Positions 1-8,433 of a stretch of 64,000 nt of DNA are shown here, in pieces. Numbering within the stretch: the stretch's first letter is position 1; every line of letters starts with the position of its first letter. The position numbers and the translations under genes are program-made. The stretch comes from Bacteroidota bacterium (lineage in GTDB: Bacteria; Bacteroidota; Bacteroidia; Chitinophagales; Saprospiraceae): contig JAKQLF010000177.1 of assembly GCA_029567325.1 (NCBI GenBank), positions 29,981 to 93,980 on the forward strand, written 5' to 3'. The notes under the pieces were generated by a model that was given only the letters and a program-made list of their open reading frames with translations, was not told the origin of the DNA and ran no database searches.

Positions 1-417
1 CACAACGATTGTGTCGATGATTTTTCGAAAAAGGATACTTTGTTCAAACTTCCAGAATACATGGAGTATTTCTACATACCTGCTCATCCAGAATACAAAG
101 TCAAACCACAAGACGACCCAACTTGTCAACAATCAGATAACGCCATTAGCATCATTTATCCCAATTCAAATCTAAAAATATTCCTCCCAAAAGAAAGCTC
201 CATTAAAACCAATCAGTTAATTGCCAAAGCTTATGCTGCCGGCAATCAAACCAGTATTTTTTGGTTTCTGGATGATCAATTTCTCAAGACTACCCCAGCC
301 GGAGAAAACCTTGAATGTTTAATCACTGCGCCTGTTGGAAATCACATTCTGATGATTACAGATGAAAAAGGAAATAAGGACTGGGTTTATTTTGAAGTTA
401 TCGATGGAGATGATTAA
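1..417 (+). CDS. pbpC: Penicillin-binding protein 1C, C-terminal fragment (5' end outside window)
   Basis: The frame is open from base 1 to the TAA at 415-417, giving the last 138 residues. The segment matches what I know of the C-terminal beta domain of PBP1C (BiPBP_C): a Y-I-P-A-H-P-x-Y linker, a run beginning ISIIYPNSNLKIFLPKE, and an ending in which a Trp/Phe-rich strand gives ATIYW-like text (here SIFWFLDDQFLKTT) and a G-N-H-I-L-x-x-T-D-E-x-G-N turn. PBP1C is a periplasmic, membrane-anchored peptidoglycan glycosyltransferase. The catalytic domains lie upstream of the window and cannot be inspected, so the call rests on the tail only. Confidence 0.75.
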   Translation, partial: HNDCVDDFSKKDTLFKLPEYMEYFYIPAHPEYKVKPQDDPTCQQSDNAISIIYPNSNLKIFLPKESSIKTNQLIAKAYAAGNQTSIFWFLDDQFLKTTPAGENLECLITAPVGNHILMITDEKGNKDWVYFEVIDGDD

Positions 418-419
418 CG

Positions 420-461
420 ATTGTAAGATGTAGGATGTGAAATGTAAGATGGAAGATGTAA
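420..461. repeat. Short degenerate heptamer array
   Basis: Six or so 7-bp units of the type RATGTRA follow the pbpC stop directly (GATGTAG, GATGTGA, AATGTAA, GATGGAA, GATGTAA). The array is followed by AGAAAGGGCTTGCCCC. The same unit type and almost the same flank occur again at 38951-39207, so this is a dispersed module and not chance low complexity. The rest of the spacer up to 665 shows nothing else I can interpret. Confidence 0.6.
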
Positions 462-665
462 AGAAAGGGCTTGCCCCTTACTAAGTGCATATTGATCTTG
501 CAGAGCCATTGAATAATACTTTTTTCTTGGATGATTTTTTTGGAGGAGAGAGCCAATGGTACTGTATATGCCAACCTAATATGTAGAAGTATTTTACTAA
601 AATAAATTTCTCTGAATTTTGATATTAAATATAATCATAATATATTTATCCTTCTGAGACAATAC

Positions 666-1583
666 ATGCACATAGAAAAATACATTTCTTACTTACAAAA
701 TGAAAAACGGTATTCGCCCCATACCGTGAAATCGTATCACACCGACCTTACGGAATGTGAAACTTTTGTAAAAAATACATTTGATATTTCAATAGCGGAT
801 CCAACCATCAAACACACACACATACGCTCTTGGGTTGTTGCCCTGACGGGTGAAGGTATGGTTGCAAGATCTGTCAATAGGAAAATAAGTAGCCTCAATG
901 GCTTTTACAAATTTTTGAGACAACGTGGCCTAATAGAAAATAGTCCAATGAAAAAGGTTTCTTTACTCAAAGCACCTCAACGTTTGCCATCTTTTTTTTC
1001 TGAAGATGACCTTCAAGCGGCCAAAATGCCTATTCATGCAAAGGATACCATTTTTACCATCACGCGCGATCACTTGATCATCAATCTTTTTTATCATACT
1101 GGCATGCGGAAATCTGAGTTGATCAATCTCAAATTGGCGGATGTTGATAAATCGAGGGGCGAAATCAAAGTTTTGGGGAAAGGTAATAAGGAACGTCTTA
1201 TTCCAATCAGTCCCGACTTGATAATAGCTGTTGAAAATTACTTAGCCGAAAAAGCCAAACATTTTGAAAAGTTGACCGATCCTTTTTTACTGGTCTCCAA
1301 CACTGGTTTGAAGCTCGACCCAAAGACGGTTTACAACATTGTAAAGAAACATGTACAAGTTTTACCTTCATCAGATAAAAAAAGTCCACACGTTTTGCGT
1401 CACAGTTTTGCAACACATTTACTCAATAATGGTGCGGACATCAATGCCATCAAAGAACTCCTCGGTCACAGCTCTTTGGCCGCAACCCAAGTATATACTC
1501 ACAATTCTATAGATCGGCTGGTTTCCATTTATAAATCGGCTCATCCAAGGTCATCTGGTAGTGAAGAAAAAGATCAAAAATAA
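666..1583 (+). CDS. xerC: Xer-type tyrosine recombinase
   Basis: 305 residues, the usual length for XerC/XerD. The N-terminal SAM-like DNA-binding domain (about 1-90) is followed by the catalytic domain with the full set of tyrosine recombinase residues: Arg148 in TGMRKSEL, Lys172 in GKGNKERL, His242 and Arg245 in HVLRH, His268 in LLGHSS and Tyr277 in QVYTH. Xer proteins resolve chromosome dimers at dif in the cytoplasm. The gene sits 108 bp before hpf, an arrangement common in Bacteroidota, which argues for the housekeeping recombinase and not a phage integrase. XerC and XerD cannot be separated from this sequence alone. Confidence 0.9.
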   Translation: MHIEKYISYLQNEKRYSPHTVKSYHTDLTECETFVKNTFDISIADPTIKHTHIRSWVVALTGEGMVARSVNRKISSLNGFYKFLRQRGLIENSPMKKVSLLKAPQRLPSFFSEDDLQAAKMPIHAKDTIFTITRDHLIINLFYHTGMRKSELINLKLADVDKSRGEIKVLGKGNKERLIPISPDLIIAVENYLAEKAKHFEKLTDPFLLVSNTGLKLDPKTVYNIVKKHVQVLPSSDKKSPHVLRHSFATHLLNNGADINAIKELLGHSSLAATQVYTHNSIDRLVSIYKSAHPRSSGSEEKDQK

Positions 1584-1691
1584 TTAACACTAACTTGACT
1601 TTCACTTAAAATGTGTGTATATTGCCATAACATAACCGGAACTTCAAAGGAAGTATCTTAATTTTTTTTTGACATAAAAACTGTTTTACTT

Positions 1692-1988
1692 ATGAACATT
1701 ACAATTCAAGCAGTGCATTTCGATGCAGACATTAAATTGAAAGAATTGATCCGCGAAAAGTTGTCAAACTTGGTTCGATTTTACAACGAAATTCTGAATG
1801 TCGACGTTTTTCTCAAATTGGAGAATTCTGGCCAAGTTAAAGACAAAATAGTTGAATTGAAAGCCAACATTCCCGGTAAATCAATCGTCGTTACATCGAC
1901 GGGAAAATCTTTTGAATCTTCGCTCGATGAGGCTCACGATATCATAATCAGACAACTCAAAAGGCACAAAGAAAAAATGAGAGCCTAA
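1692..1988 (+). CDS. hpf: Ribosome hibernation-promoting factor, short form
   Basis: 98 residues matching the S30AE/HPF domain: beta strand MNITIQAVHFDAD, helix with LKELIREKLSNLVRF, then VDVFLKLENSG and a lysine-rich C-terminal helix (RQLKRHKEKM). The C-terminal dimerisation domain of long HPF is absent. The protein binds the small ribosomal subunit in stationary phase and keeps ribosomes inactive. In many Bacteroidota the next genes are tRNAs and tuf; here a terminator follows and the next gene is the rhamnose operon, so that usual neighbourhood is broken. Confidence 0.92.
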   Translation: MNITIQAVHFDADIKLKELIREKLSNLVRFYNEILNVDVFLKLENSGQVKDKIVELKANIPGKSIVVTSTGKSFESSLDEAHDIIIRQLKRHKEKMRA

Positions 1989-2005
1989 CTCATAAAAAAT
2001 GAATC

Positions 2006-2035
2006 AAGGGGTGGTAGCAATATCACCCCTTTTTT
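2006..2035 (+). terminator. Rho-independent terminator after hpf
   Basis: Stem AAGGGGTG (2006-2013) pairs with CACCCCTT (2024-2031), loop of 10 bases, followed by a T run to 2035. It ends the xerC-hpf transcript. Confidence 0.88.
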
Positions 2036-2040
2036 GTTTC

Positions 2041-2462
2041 AGCTGTTTTGCATATACTAGCAATTTCACAGTTCAGCAGTTTCGTGATTCAGCAGTTTTA
2101 CCTTTAACATAAACGATTAAACATATAAACAGTTAAACCCTACTGGGAACATATGAAAATTGGCAGTTTCGCAATTTGGCAATTCAGCAGTTTCGCAATT
2201 CAGTAATTTTTGCCGCGAGCTTCGAGCCACGAGCTGCCAGCTTTTTGCTTATAGGTTTATTTGTTTATGCGTTTATAAAAACTTTATGAACTTTCTACTT
2301 TCAACTTTACGAACTCATAAACGATTAAACATATAAACAGTTAAACCCTAGGGACACCTTAAAAACTTTATGAACTTTTTACTTTGTACAGACGCAGGGC
2401 CCTCCGTCTCTGCGTTTATGAACTCAATTCAGCAGTTCAGCAATTTCGCAGTTTTATTAGCA
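2041..2462. repeat. Gene-free spacer filled with degenerate octamer (and heptamer) arrays
   Basis: No gene lies between 1989 and 2555. Most of the stretch is built from short units: GCARTTY-type octamers at 2060-2100, 2162-2209 and 2425-2462, TTTAT/AAACA-type octamers at 2108-2142 and 2246-2350, and a GAGCNNN heptamer run at 2215-2245. A 35-bp segment is present twice without change, at 2108-2142 and 2316-2350. The phase of 7 or 8 bases is kept over several units while the unit sequence drifts. Confidence 0.7.
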
Positions 2463-2471
2463 GTTTAATTT

Positions 2472-2479
2472 TATATTTG
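2472..2479 (+). promoter_or_regulatory. Candidate -7 box of the rhamnose operon
   Basis: TATATTTG matches the Bacteroidota -7 consensus TAnnTTTG, 77 bp before the first gene. No clean TTTG lies 19-21 bp upstream, so only the -7 element supports this. Confidence 0.4.
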
Positions 2480-2555
2480 TAATTACTGGTAGTGTTCCAA
2501 GCTGAATCACTATACAGGCCATATAATTCATTCAAATCAAAATTTTAAAGCTGTA

Positions 2556-4652
2556 ATGACGCAAACATTCAATCATGTAAACTATTTGTGGGATGTAGCA
2601 AAAGCCGCTGAATGTGGTGAAGATCAAATCAAGCAATTCTTATACCGTTCAAATATTTTAGGTGCAGATTTGAGGATAACTAATTATGGGGGAGGCAATA
2701 CCAGCGTTAAAACAATGGAAATAGACCCGTTGACTGGTCAGCAAGAAGAAGTAATGTGGGTAAAAGGCAGTGGAGGCGACATTGGCACTTTGACGAGAAA
2801 AGGAATTGCGGGTCTTTACACAAAGAAATTGCATGCATTAAAAAACGTTTATCGGGGCTTGGAACAAGAGGATGAAATGGTGGCTTTGTTTCAACATTGC
2901 CTACATGACCTCAATAGTGCTGCCCCTTCTATTGATACACCATTGCACGGTTTATTACCATTTAAGCACATAGATCACTTACATCCAGACGCTTTGATTG
3001 CCATCGCAGCAAGTAAAGATGGACCTGCTATCATGAAAGAGATCTGGGGAGATAGCATTGCATGGATTCCATGGCAACGTCCAGGTTTTGATTTGGGGCT
3101 TCAATTAGAAAATTGTGTAAAAGAAAATCCCAATATAAGGGGCATCATCCTAGGAAGCCATGGTTTATTTACATGGGGAAACACTTCTTTTGAATGTTAC
3201 GTCAATAGCCTGGAAGTAATTGAAATGGCTTCTAATTATTTAGAAAATAAGGTAGCCTTAAATGGGAATGTTTTTGGTGGTCAAAAAATTACTGCATTAG
3301 ATAGCGAAATAAGAATAACGCAGGCAACAGCAATGGCCCCGATTTTGAGAGGGCTTTGTTCATCTAGTCAAGGCATGATCGGTCACTTTTCAGACGCACC
3401 TCGAGTATTAGAATTCATCAACAGTCATGACCTAGATCGTTTGGCACCTCTTGGCACTTCTTGTCCAGACCATTTTTTACGTACCAAAATTGCTCCACTT
3501 GTTTTAAATCTAGCACCTGATGCCGATTTGAGCGATGCTTTATCTGTAAGAAATTTGCTTGAGAAAGATTTTGCGAATTACAGGGACTCCTATGCAGCAT
3601 ATTATGAAAAGTGCAAACACAGTAACAGCCCTGCAATGCGAGATCCAAATCCAGTGATCATTTTATGGCCCGGCGTTGGCATGTTTTCTTTCGCAAAAAA
3701 TAAACAAACCGCTCGTGTTGCTTCCGAATTTTATACCAATGCCATCAATGTGATGAGAGGAGCAGAAGCTGTATCAACTTATGTCGCCCTTCCTCATCAA
3801 GAAGCTTTTGATATCGAATATTGGTTATTGGAGGAAGCTAAATTACAGCGCATGCCAGCAGAAAAACCATTGAGCCGCAAAATCGCATTGGTTTCTGGTG
3901 CAGGTGGTGGAATTGGTTCTGCAATTGCACAAAAGTTGATCAATCAGGGAGCGAATGTTGTTTTTACTGACCTCTATGAAGAAAATCTAAAAAAGGAAAT
4001 TGCTCCGTACAATTCAGATATTGCTGTTTCTATTCCAGGAAATATTACCAGTGCAGCCGACGTAAAAAAAGCCGTGGACCACTGTTGTTTACAATTTGGT
4101 GGCTTAGACATTATCGTTCATTCCGCTGGTCTTGCTATTTCAAAATCTTTAGAAGATACAGAAGAAAAAGATTGGGACATCCTCCAAGATGTGTTGGTAA
4201 AGGGCCAGTTTTTATTGGCTCGTGAGGCAACTCCAGTCCTCAAAGCTCAAAAAATGGGTGGCGACTTCATCAACATCGCCAGCAAAAATGGAATAGTAGC
4301 TGGACCAAATAACGTGGCTTATGGTACTGCCAAAGCAGCCCAACAACACATGACCAGATTATTGGCTGCAGAACTTGGACCAGATAAAATCAGAGTTAAT
4401 ACAGTCAATCCAGACGGAATCATTGTTGGTTCCAAAATTTGGGAAGGCGAATGGGCAGAAGGCAGGGCAAAAGCATATGGTATCAAAGTAGAAGAATTAC
4501 CAGCGTTTTACGCGAAACGAAATTTGATGAACGAAATCATGTATCCCGAAGACATCGCCAATGCAGTATTTGCCATTTTACATTTATTAAAGAAAAGTAC
4601 TGGAAATACCATCAACGTTGACGGTGGTATGGCCAATGCCTTTGTAAGATAA
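2556..4652 (+). CDS. rhaEW: Bifunctional rhamnulose-1-phosphate aldolase / lactaldehyde dehydrogenase (aldolase-SDR fusion)
   Basis: 698 residues in two domains. The first (about 20-270) is a class II aldolase with the metal-site text HGLLPFKHIDHLHPDAL and GSHGLFTWG. The second (about 440-698) is a short-chain dehydrogenase with the nucleotide motif SGAGGGIGSAI near residue 447, NIASKNG and the catalytic Y-x-x-x-K in VAYGTAKAA near residue 588. Such fusions split L-rhamnulose 1-phosphate into DHAP and L-lactaldehyde and then oxidise the latter to L-lactate. It is the first gene of a tight operon (9 bp to the isomerase). The function of the SDR half as lactaldehyde dehydrogenase is from family knowledge, not visible in the sequence. 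Confidence 0.88.
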   Translation: MTQTFNHVNYLWDVAKAAECGEDQIKQFLYRSNILGADLRITNYGGGNTSVKTMEIDPLTGQQEEVMWVKGSGGDIGTLTRKGIAGLYTKKLHALKNVYRGLEQEDEMVALFQHCLHDLNSAAPSIDTPLHGLLPFKHIDHLHPDALIAIAASKDGPAIMKEIWGDSIAWIPWQRPGFDLGLQLENCVKENPNIRGIILGSHGLFTWGNTSFECYVNSLEVIEMASNYLENKVALNGNVFGGQKITALDSEIRITQATAMAPILRGLCSSSQGMIGHFSDAPRVLEFINSHDLDRLAPLGTSCPDHFLRTKIAPLVLNLAPDADLSDALSVRNLLEKDFANYRDSYAAYYEKCKHSNSPAMRDPNPVIILWPGVGMFSFAKNKQTARVASEFYTNAINVMRGAEAVSTYVALPHQEAFDIEYWLLEEAKLQRMPAEKPLSRKIALVSGAGGGIGSAIAQKLINQGANVVFTDLYEENLKKEIAPYNSDIAVSIPGNITSAADVKKAVDHCCLQFGGLDIIVHSAGLAISKSLEDTEEKDWDILQDVLVKGQFLLAREATPVLKAQKMGGDFINIASKNGIVAGPNNVAYGTAKAAQQHMTRLLAAELGPDKIRVNTVNPDGIIVGSKIWEGEWAEGRAKAYGIKVEELPAFYAKRNLMNEIMYPEDIANAVFAILHLLKKSTGNTINVDGGMANAFVR

Positions 4653-4661
4653 GCCACATTC

Positions 4662-5936
4662 ATGCAAGAAGAAATACAAAAACACAATCAGGCTTCTTTC
4701 ACTCGAGTGTCTGAAGCTTTTGATTTTTTGGCAAACAAACTGACGAAAAATGGTCTGGATGTAGGAAATATTCTCTCCCAACTGTCTGGATTTCAAGTGG
4801 CCATCCCATCATGGGCATTGGGCGCCGGGGGTACGAGATTTGGAAGATATGGTATAGGGGGTGAACCTGCAAATCTTGAAGATAAATTTCATGACGTCGG
4901 TCTCATCCATGCTTTGACTGGTTGTGCAGGTGCCATTTCACTACATATTCCTTGGGACATTCCCAAAGATACCTTAGCAATTAAAGAATTAGCCGCTGCC
5001 AATGGTTTAGTTTTTGATGCCGTCAATAGCAATACCTTCCAAGACCAACCGGGCCAAAAATTGAGCTATAAATTTGGTTCTTTGAGCAATGTCAATAAAG
5101 ACATAAGGGATTTGGCAATTGCTCACAATAAAGAAGTGGTCGACATCGGCAATGCTTTGGGATCTAAATCCATCACCGTTTGGTTGGCAGATGGAAGCAA
5201 TTTTCCTGGACAATCAAATTTCAGAACGGCCCTTGATTTCACTGCACAATCGTTGCAGGAAATATACCAATACATGCCAACTGACTGGAGTCTATTTATT
5301 GAATATAAACCATATGAACCACACTTTTATCATACCGTTATTCAGGATTGGGGCACTTCATTGATGTTGGCAAATGCATGTGGCAATCATGCTTTCACTT
5401 TGGTCGACTTAGGACATCATCTGCCAAATACCAACATAGAAAACATTGTTTCCACGTTGATTTATCAAGGTAAATTGGGAGGCTTTCACTTCAATGATAG
5501 TAAATACGGAGACGATGACCTCACCGTTGGCAGCATCAAACCCTATCAATTATTTTTGATATTCAATGAGCTAGTTTGGGGCTTAGAGCACAACATAAAA
5601 AACAATCCTGCACCAGCTTGGATGATAGACGCAAGCCATAACCTCAAAGATCCCATCGAAGACCTCATACAATCTTTGGATGCTATTTTGATCGCTTTCG
5701 TTCAAGCTTTAATCATTGACCAAAAAGCGTTGCAAACAGCACAAATGAACCACGACGTTTCACTTGCTCAAGAAATTTTGCAAGATGCTTATAGAACAGA
5801 TGTGAGACCACTGATCCAAAAAATGCGGGCTTCCAAAAACGTGGCCATCGACCCCTTAAAAACATACCGTACCATGGACATCAGGAACAAATTAATCGCA
5901 AAACGCGGTGTAAATAGCCGGGCAACCGGTCTTTAA
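4662..5936 (+). CDS. rhaI: L-rhamnose isomerase, RhaI type
   Basis: 424 residues resembling the TIM-barrel L-rhamnose isomerase of the Gram-positive/Streptomyces subtype: an N-terminal IPSWALGAGGTRFGRY stretch, GCAGAISLHIPWDIP, FGSLSN, a metal-site region LFIEYKPYEPHFYHT, DLGHHLPNTNIE and GFHFNDSKYGDDDL. It converts L-rhamnose to L-rhamnulose with a divalent metal in the cytoplasm. It lies between the aldolase fusion and the kinase, as expected for the pathway. A related sugar isomerase role (for example L-fucose- or lyxose-like sugars) cannot be fully excluded. Confidence 0.87.
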   Translation: MQEEIQKHNQASFTRVSEAFDFLANKLTKNGLDVGNILSQLSGFQVAIPSWALGAGGTRFGRYGIGGEPANLEDKFHDVGLIHALTGCAGAISLHIPWDIPKDTLAIKELAAANGLVFDAVNSNTFQDQPGQKLSYKFGSLSNVNKDIRDLAIAHNKEVVDIGNALGSKSITVWLADGSNFPGQSNFRTALDFTAQSLQEIYQYMPTDWSLFIEYKPYEPHFYHTVIQDWGTSLMLANACGNHAFTLVDLGHHLPNTNIENIVSTLIYQGKLGGFHFNDSKYGDDDLTVGSIKPYQLFLIFNELVWGLEHNIKNNPAPAWMIDASHNLKDPIEDLIQSLDAILIAFVQALIIDQKALQTAQMNHDVSLAQEILQDAYRTDVRPLIQKMRASKNVAIDPLKTYRTMDIRNKLIAKRGVNSRATGL

Positions 5937-5952
5937 CTTTCAGCATGTTGAT

Positions 5953-7272
5953 ATGAACACACTTATTTTTGATATCGGAAAGACTAATAAAAAGTGGTTT
6001 GTATTCAACCAAAGCTTCGAAGTCATTGCACGAGATTCTATTATATTTGCAGAGGGTAAGGATGACGATGGTGATCCGTGTGAAGACCTACAATCCTTGA
6101 CAGAATGGGTATTACTTACCGCCAATAAATTGATCGCAGATGATGACCATAATATTTCAAAAATAAACTTTTCTGCCTATGGTGCATCTGTTGTTCATTT
6201 AAATGAAAATCAAGAGGTATGTGCTCCACTTTACAATTATCTCAAAAAACCTACTGAAGTAAATGAAGATTCCTTCAAAGAATATTTAAGCCAATACCCT
6301 GAAATTGAAAAACAAACTGGGGCTGCTATTTCGGGTATGCTCAATACGGGATTTCAATTATATTGGTTGAAAATGCAAAAAGCAGATGTTTTTAAATCAT
6401 TCAGAAAGACTGTCCATTTACCACAATATTTTTCATTCTTATTTACTGGTGAGACCATCAATGAATTGACTTCCCTAGGTTGTCATACAACATTATGGGA
6501 TTTCAAAAATCAACAGTTACATAAATGGCTTTCAGACGACAATTTGATATCATTGATGCCCGCTTTGTCATCAAAAAATTCGTATTCTGAAATAACCATT
6601 CAAGGAAGAAAAATACAGGTTGGCAATGGTATTCATGACAGTTCAGCAGCGTTAGTACCTTATAAAACGGGAATTTCCTCTCCTTTTATATTATTGTCTA
6701 GTGGCACGTGGAGTATTTCACTCAATCCATTTGCCCAGGAAGATATATCCCAAAATGATATCGATCAAGAATTGATTTATTACCTGCAACCAGATGGCAA
6801 AAAAGTAAGGGCTACTCGCTTATATTATGGCAAAATTTATGAAGAGGAAGTTGCAAGAATTCAGATTTCAGAGGAAGAAATAAGAAAAATTCCAGAAGAA
6901 GTAGTTGATTATTATTTTAAATTAAAGAACTCCTCCAATGCAGATATCCAAATAAACGCCAAACAAAGAGCATATTTAGGAATGGTGGTACAGATTGCAA
7001 TGGCCCATTTGCAGTCTTTGCAACTGGCGAAAGGTGAAAGCCACATTGAAGAGGTCTATGTTGATGGAGGTTTTGCAAAGAATGATTTATTTTTAAGATT
7101 TCTGGCTACTATGCTTTTTCCCATACAGGTATTTAAAGCAGAAAATCCAATGGGCTCGGCTTTGGGTGCAGCGATCATGATGGATCAAAATTCGTTTACT
7201 CCTGATATTTTCAGAGATAGATATAATTTAAAGTTAGTGCTTTCACATTACAATAAAATGATAAATAAATAA
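5953..7272 (+). CDS. rhaB: Rhamnulokinase-like FGGY carbohydrate kinase
   Basis: 439 residues, FGGY/actin-like fold: N-terminal phosphate-binding strand LIFDIGKTNKKWF, a second-domain adenosine region HDSSAALVPY with LSSGTWSISLNP, and a C-terminal EVYVDGGFAKNDLFLRFLATML followed by ENPMGSALGAA. It should phosphorylate L-rhamnulose at C1 using ATP. It is somewhat shorter than the classic enteric RhaB. Its last base is the first base of the next start codon, so the two are translationally coupled. Substrate is assigned by operon context. Confidence 0.83.
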   Translation: MNTLIFDIGKTNKKWFVFNQSFEVIARDSIIFAEGKDDDGDPCEDLQSLTEWVLLTANKLIADDDHNISKINFSAYGASVVHLNENQEVCAPLYNYLKKPTEVNEDSFKEYLSQYPEIEKQTGAAISGMLNTGFQLYWLKMQKADVFKSFRKTVHLPQYFSFLFTGETINELTSLGCHTTLWDFKNQQLHKWLSDDNLISLMPALSSKNSYSEITIQGRKIQVGNGIHDSSAALVPYKTGISSPFILLSSGTWSISLNPFAQEDISQNDIDQELIYYLQPDGKKVRATRLYYGKIYEEEVARIQISEEEIRKIPEEVVDYYFKLKNSSNADIQINAKQRAYLGMVVQIAMAHLQSLQLAKGESHIEEVYVDGGFAKNDLFLRFLATMLFPIQVFKAENPMGSALGAAIMMDQNSFTPDIFRDRYNLKLVLSHYNKMINK

Positions 7273-8423
7273 TGAACTTAGAAATCAATCCAAGGTATCC
7301 ATCTATTGGTCATTTGAAAGCAAGGGCAAAATCCAGAATCCCCCGTTTTGCCTTTGAATATTTGGACGGAGGTTGCAATAATGAAATCAATCTCAAAAGG
7401 AATACAGAGGATATTAGAAATATTCAACTACAGCCTTATTATTTGAGAGATTACCGCGGTATTGATTTACAAACCACTTTATTTGGCCATACATACAGCG
7501 CCCCATTCGGAATTTCGCCCATTGGATTACAAGGCTTGATGTGGCCAGGAGCTTCAGAAATTTTGGCCAAAACTGCATTTGAGCAAAATATCCCCTACAT
7601 CCTTAGTACAGTTGGTACCGCCTCAATTGAAAAAATTGCAGAAATTACTCAAGGGCAGGCTTGGTTTCAATTATATCATCCTGCAGAAGATAAGTTGCGT
7701 GATGATATGATCGATCGTTTGCTAGCATCTGGCATCAAAGTGTTAGTGGTATTAGCTGACGTACCTTCCTTTGGTTATCGGCCCAAAGAGATTAAAAATG
7801 GATTGGCTATTCCACCTAAAATGACGTTTTCAAATATGATCCAAATTGCCTCCAAGCCAAATTGGGCAATTTCCACCTTACTTCGTGGTCAACCAGAATT
7901 TAAAACCCTCAAACCTTACCTTCCCAAGGGACTCAACCTCAAACATCTGGGTTTATTTATGAATAAAACTTTTGATGGTAGGCTGAGTCATGATCGGATA
8001 AAAACGATCAGAGATAAATGGCCACATAAATTGGTAATCAAAGGAATTGCCAATGTTGAAGATGCACAAAAATCCATTGATTGGGGCATGGATGGTATCA
8101 TTGTAAGCAATCATGGCGGTAGACAATTGGATGCTGGAGAATCCGCCATAACGTCCTTACAAAACATTTTGACACAAATGGATAAGAAAATTGCTATGAT
8201 GATGGACAGCGGCATCAGAGATGGTACAGACATCGCCAATACGCTGGCTTGTGGTGCAGATTTCACATTTTTGGGCAGATCATTTATGTATGGCGTTTCT
8301 GCCATGGGGAAAAAAGGAGGAGACCAGGTTTTTGTCATTTTGCGAAGAGAATTGCAACAGGTTATGCAACAACTTGGCTGCCCCACTACAACTGATCTCC
8401 ATCATCACCGAATTAGATCCTAA
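7272..8423 (+). CDS. lldD: FMN-dependent L-lactate dehydrogenase (alpha-hydroxy-acid oxidising family)
   Basis: 383 residues. Typical FMN barrel text: RIPRFAFEYLDGGCNNE at the N terminus, APFGISPIGLQGLMWPG, AWFQLY, the Lys in LVIKGIAN, the catalytic His and Arg in IIVSNHGGRQLD, and MDSGIRDGTDI for phosphate binding. The family oxidises 2-hydroxy acids such as L-lactate to the keto acid, usually at the inner membrane face. Directly after the kinase (1-bp overlap) it would convert the L-lactate made by the aldolase-dehydrogenase into pyruvate, closing the route. Other hydroxy acids are possible substrates. Confidence 0.85.
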   Translation: MNLEINPRYPSIGHLKARAKSRIPRFAFEYLDGGCNNEINLKRNTEDIRNIQLQPYYLRDYRGIDLQTTLFGHTYSAPFGISPIGLQGLMWPGASEILAKTAFEQNIPYILSTVGTASIEKIAEITQGQAWFQLYHPAEDKLRDDMIDRLLASGIKVLVVLADVPSFGYRPKEIKNGLAIPPKMTFSNMIQIASKPNWAISTLLRGQPEFKTLKPYLPKGLNLKHLGLFMNKTFDGRLSHDRIKTIRDKWPHKLVIKGIANVEDAQKSIDWGMDGIIVSNHGGRQLDAGESAITSLQNILTQMDKKIAMMMDSGIRDGTDIANTLACGADFTFLGRSFMYGVSAMGKKGGDQVFVILRRELQQVMQQLGCPTTTDLHHHRIRS

Positions 8424-8433
8424 ATAAAATAAC

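Noticed and set aside
666..1583. Integrase of a mobile element
   Set aside because: Length, full catalytic set and the hpf neighbour fit the housekeeping Xer protein; no attachment-site repeats or phage genes are visible.
1989..2555. tRNA genes and tuf after hpf, as in many Bacteroidota
   Set aside because: I looked for cloverleaf and GTTCGA-type T-loop sequences and found none; only repeats are present.
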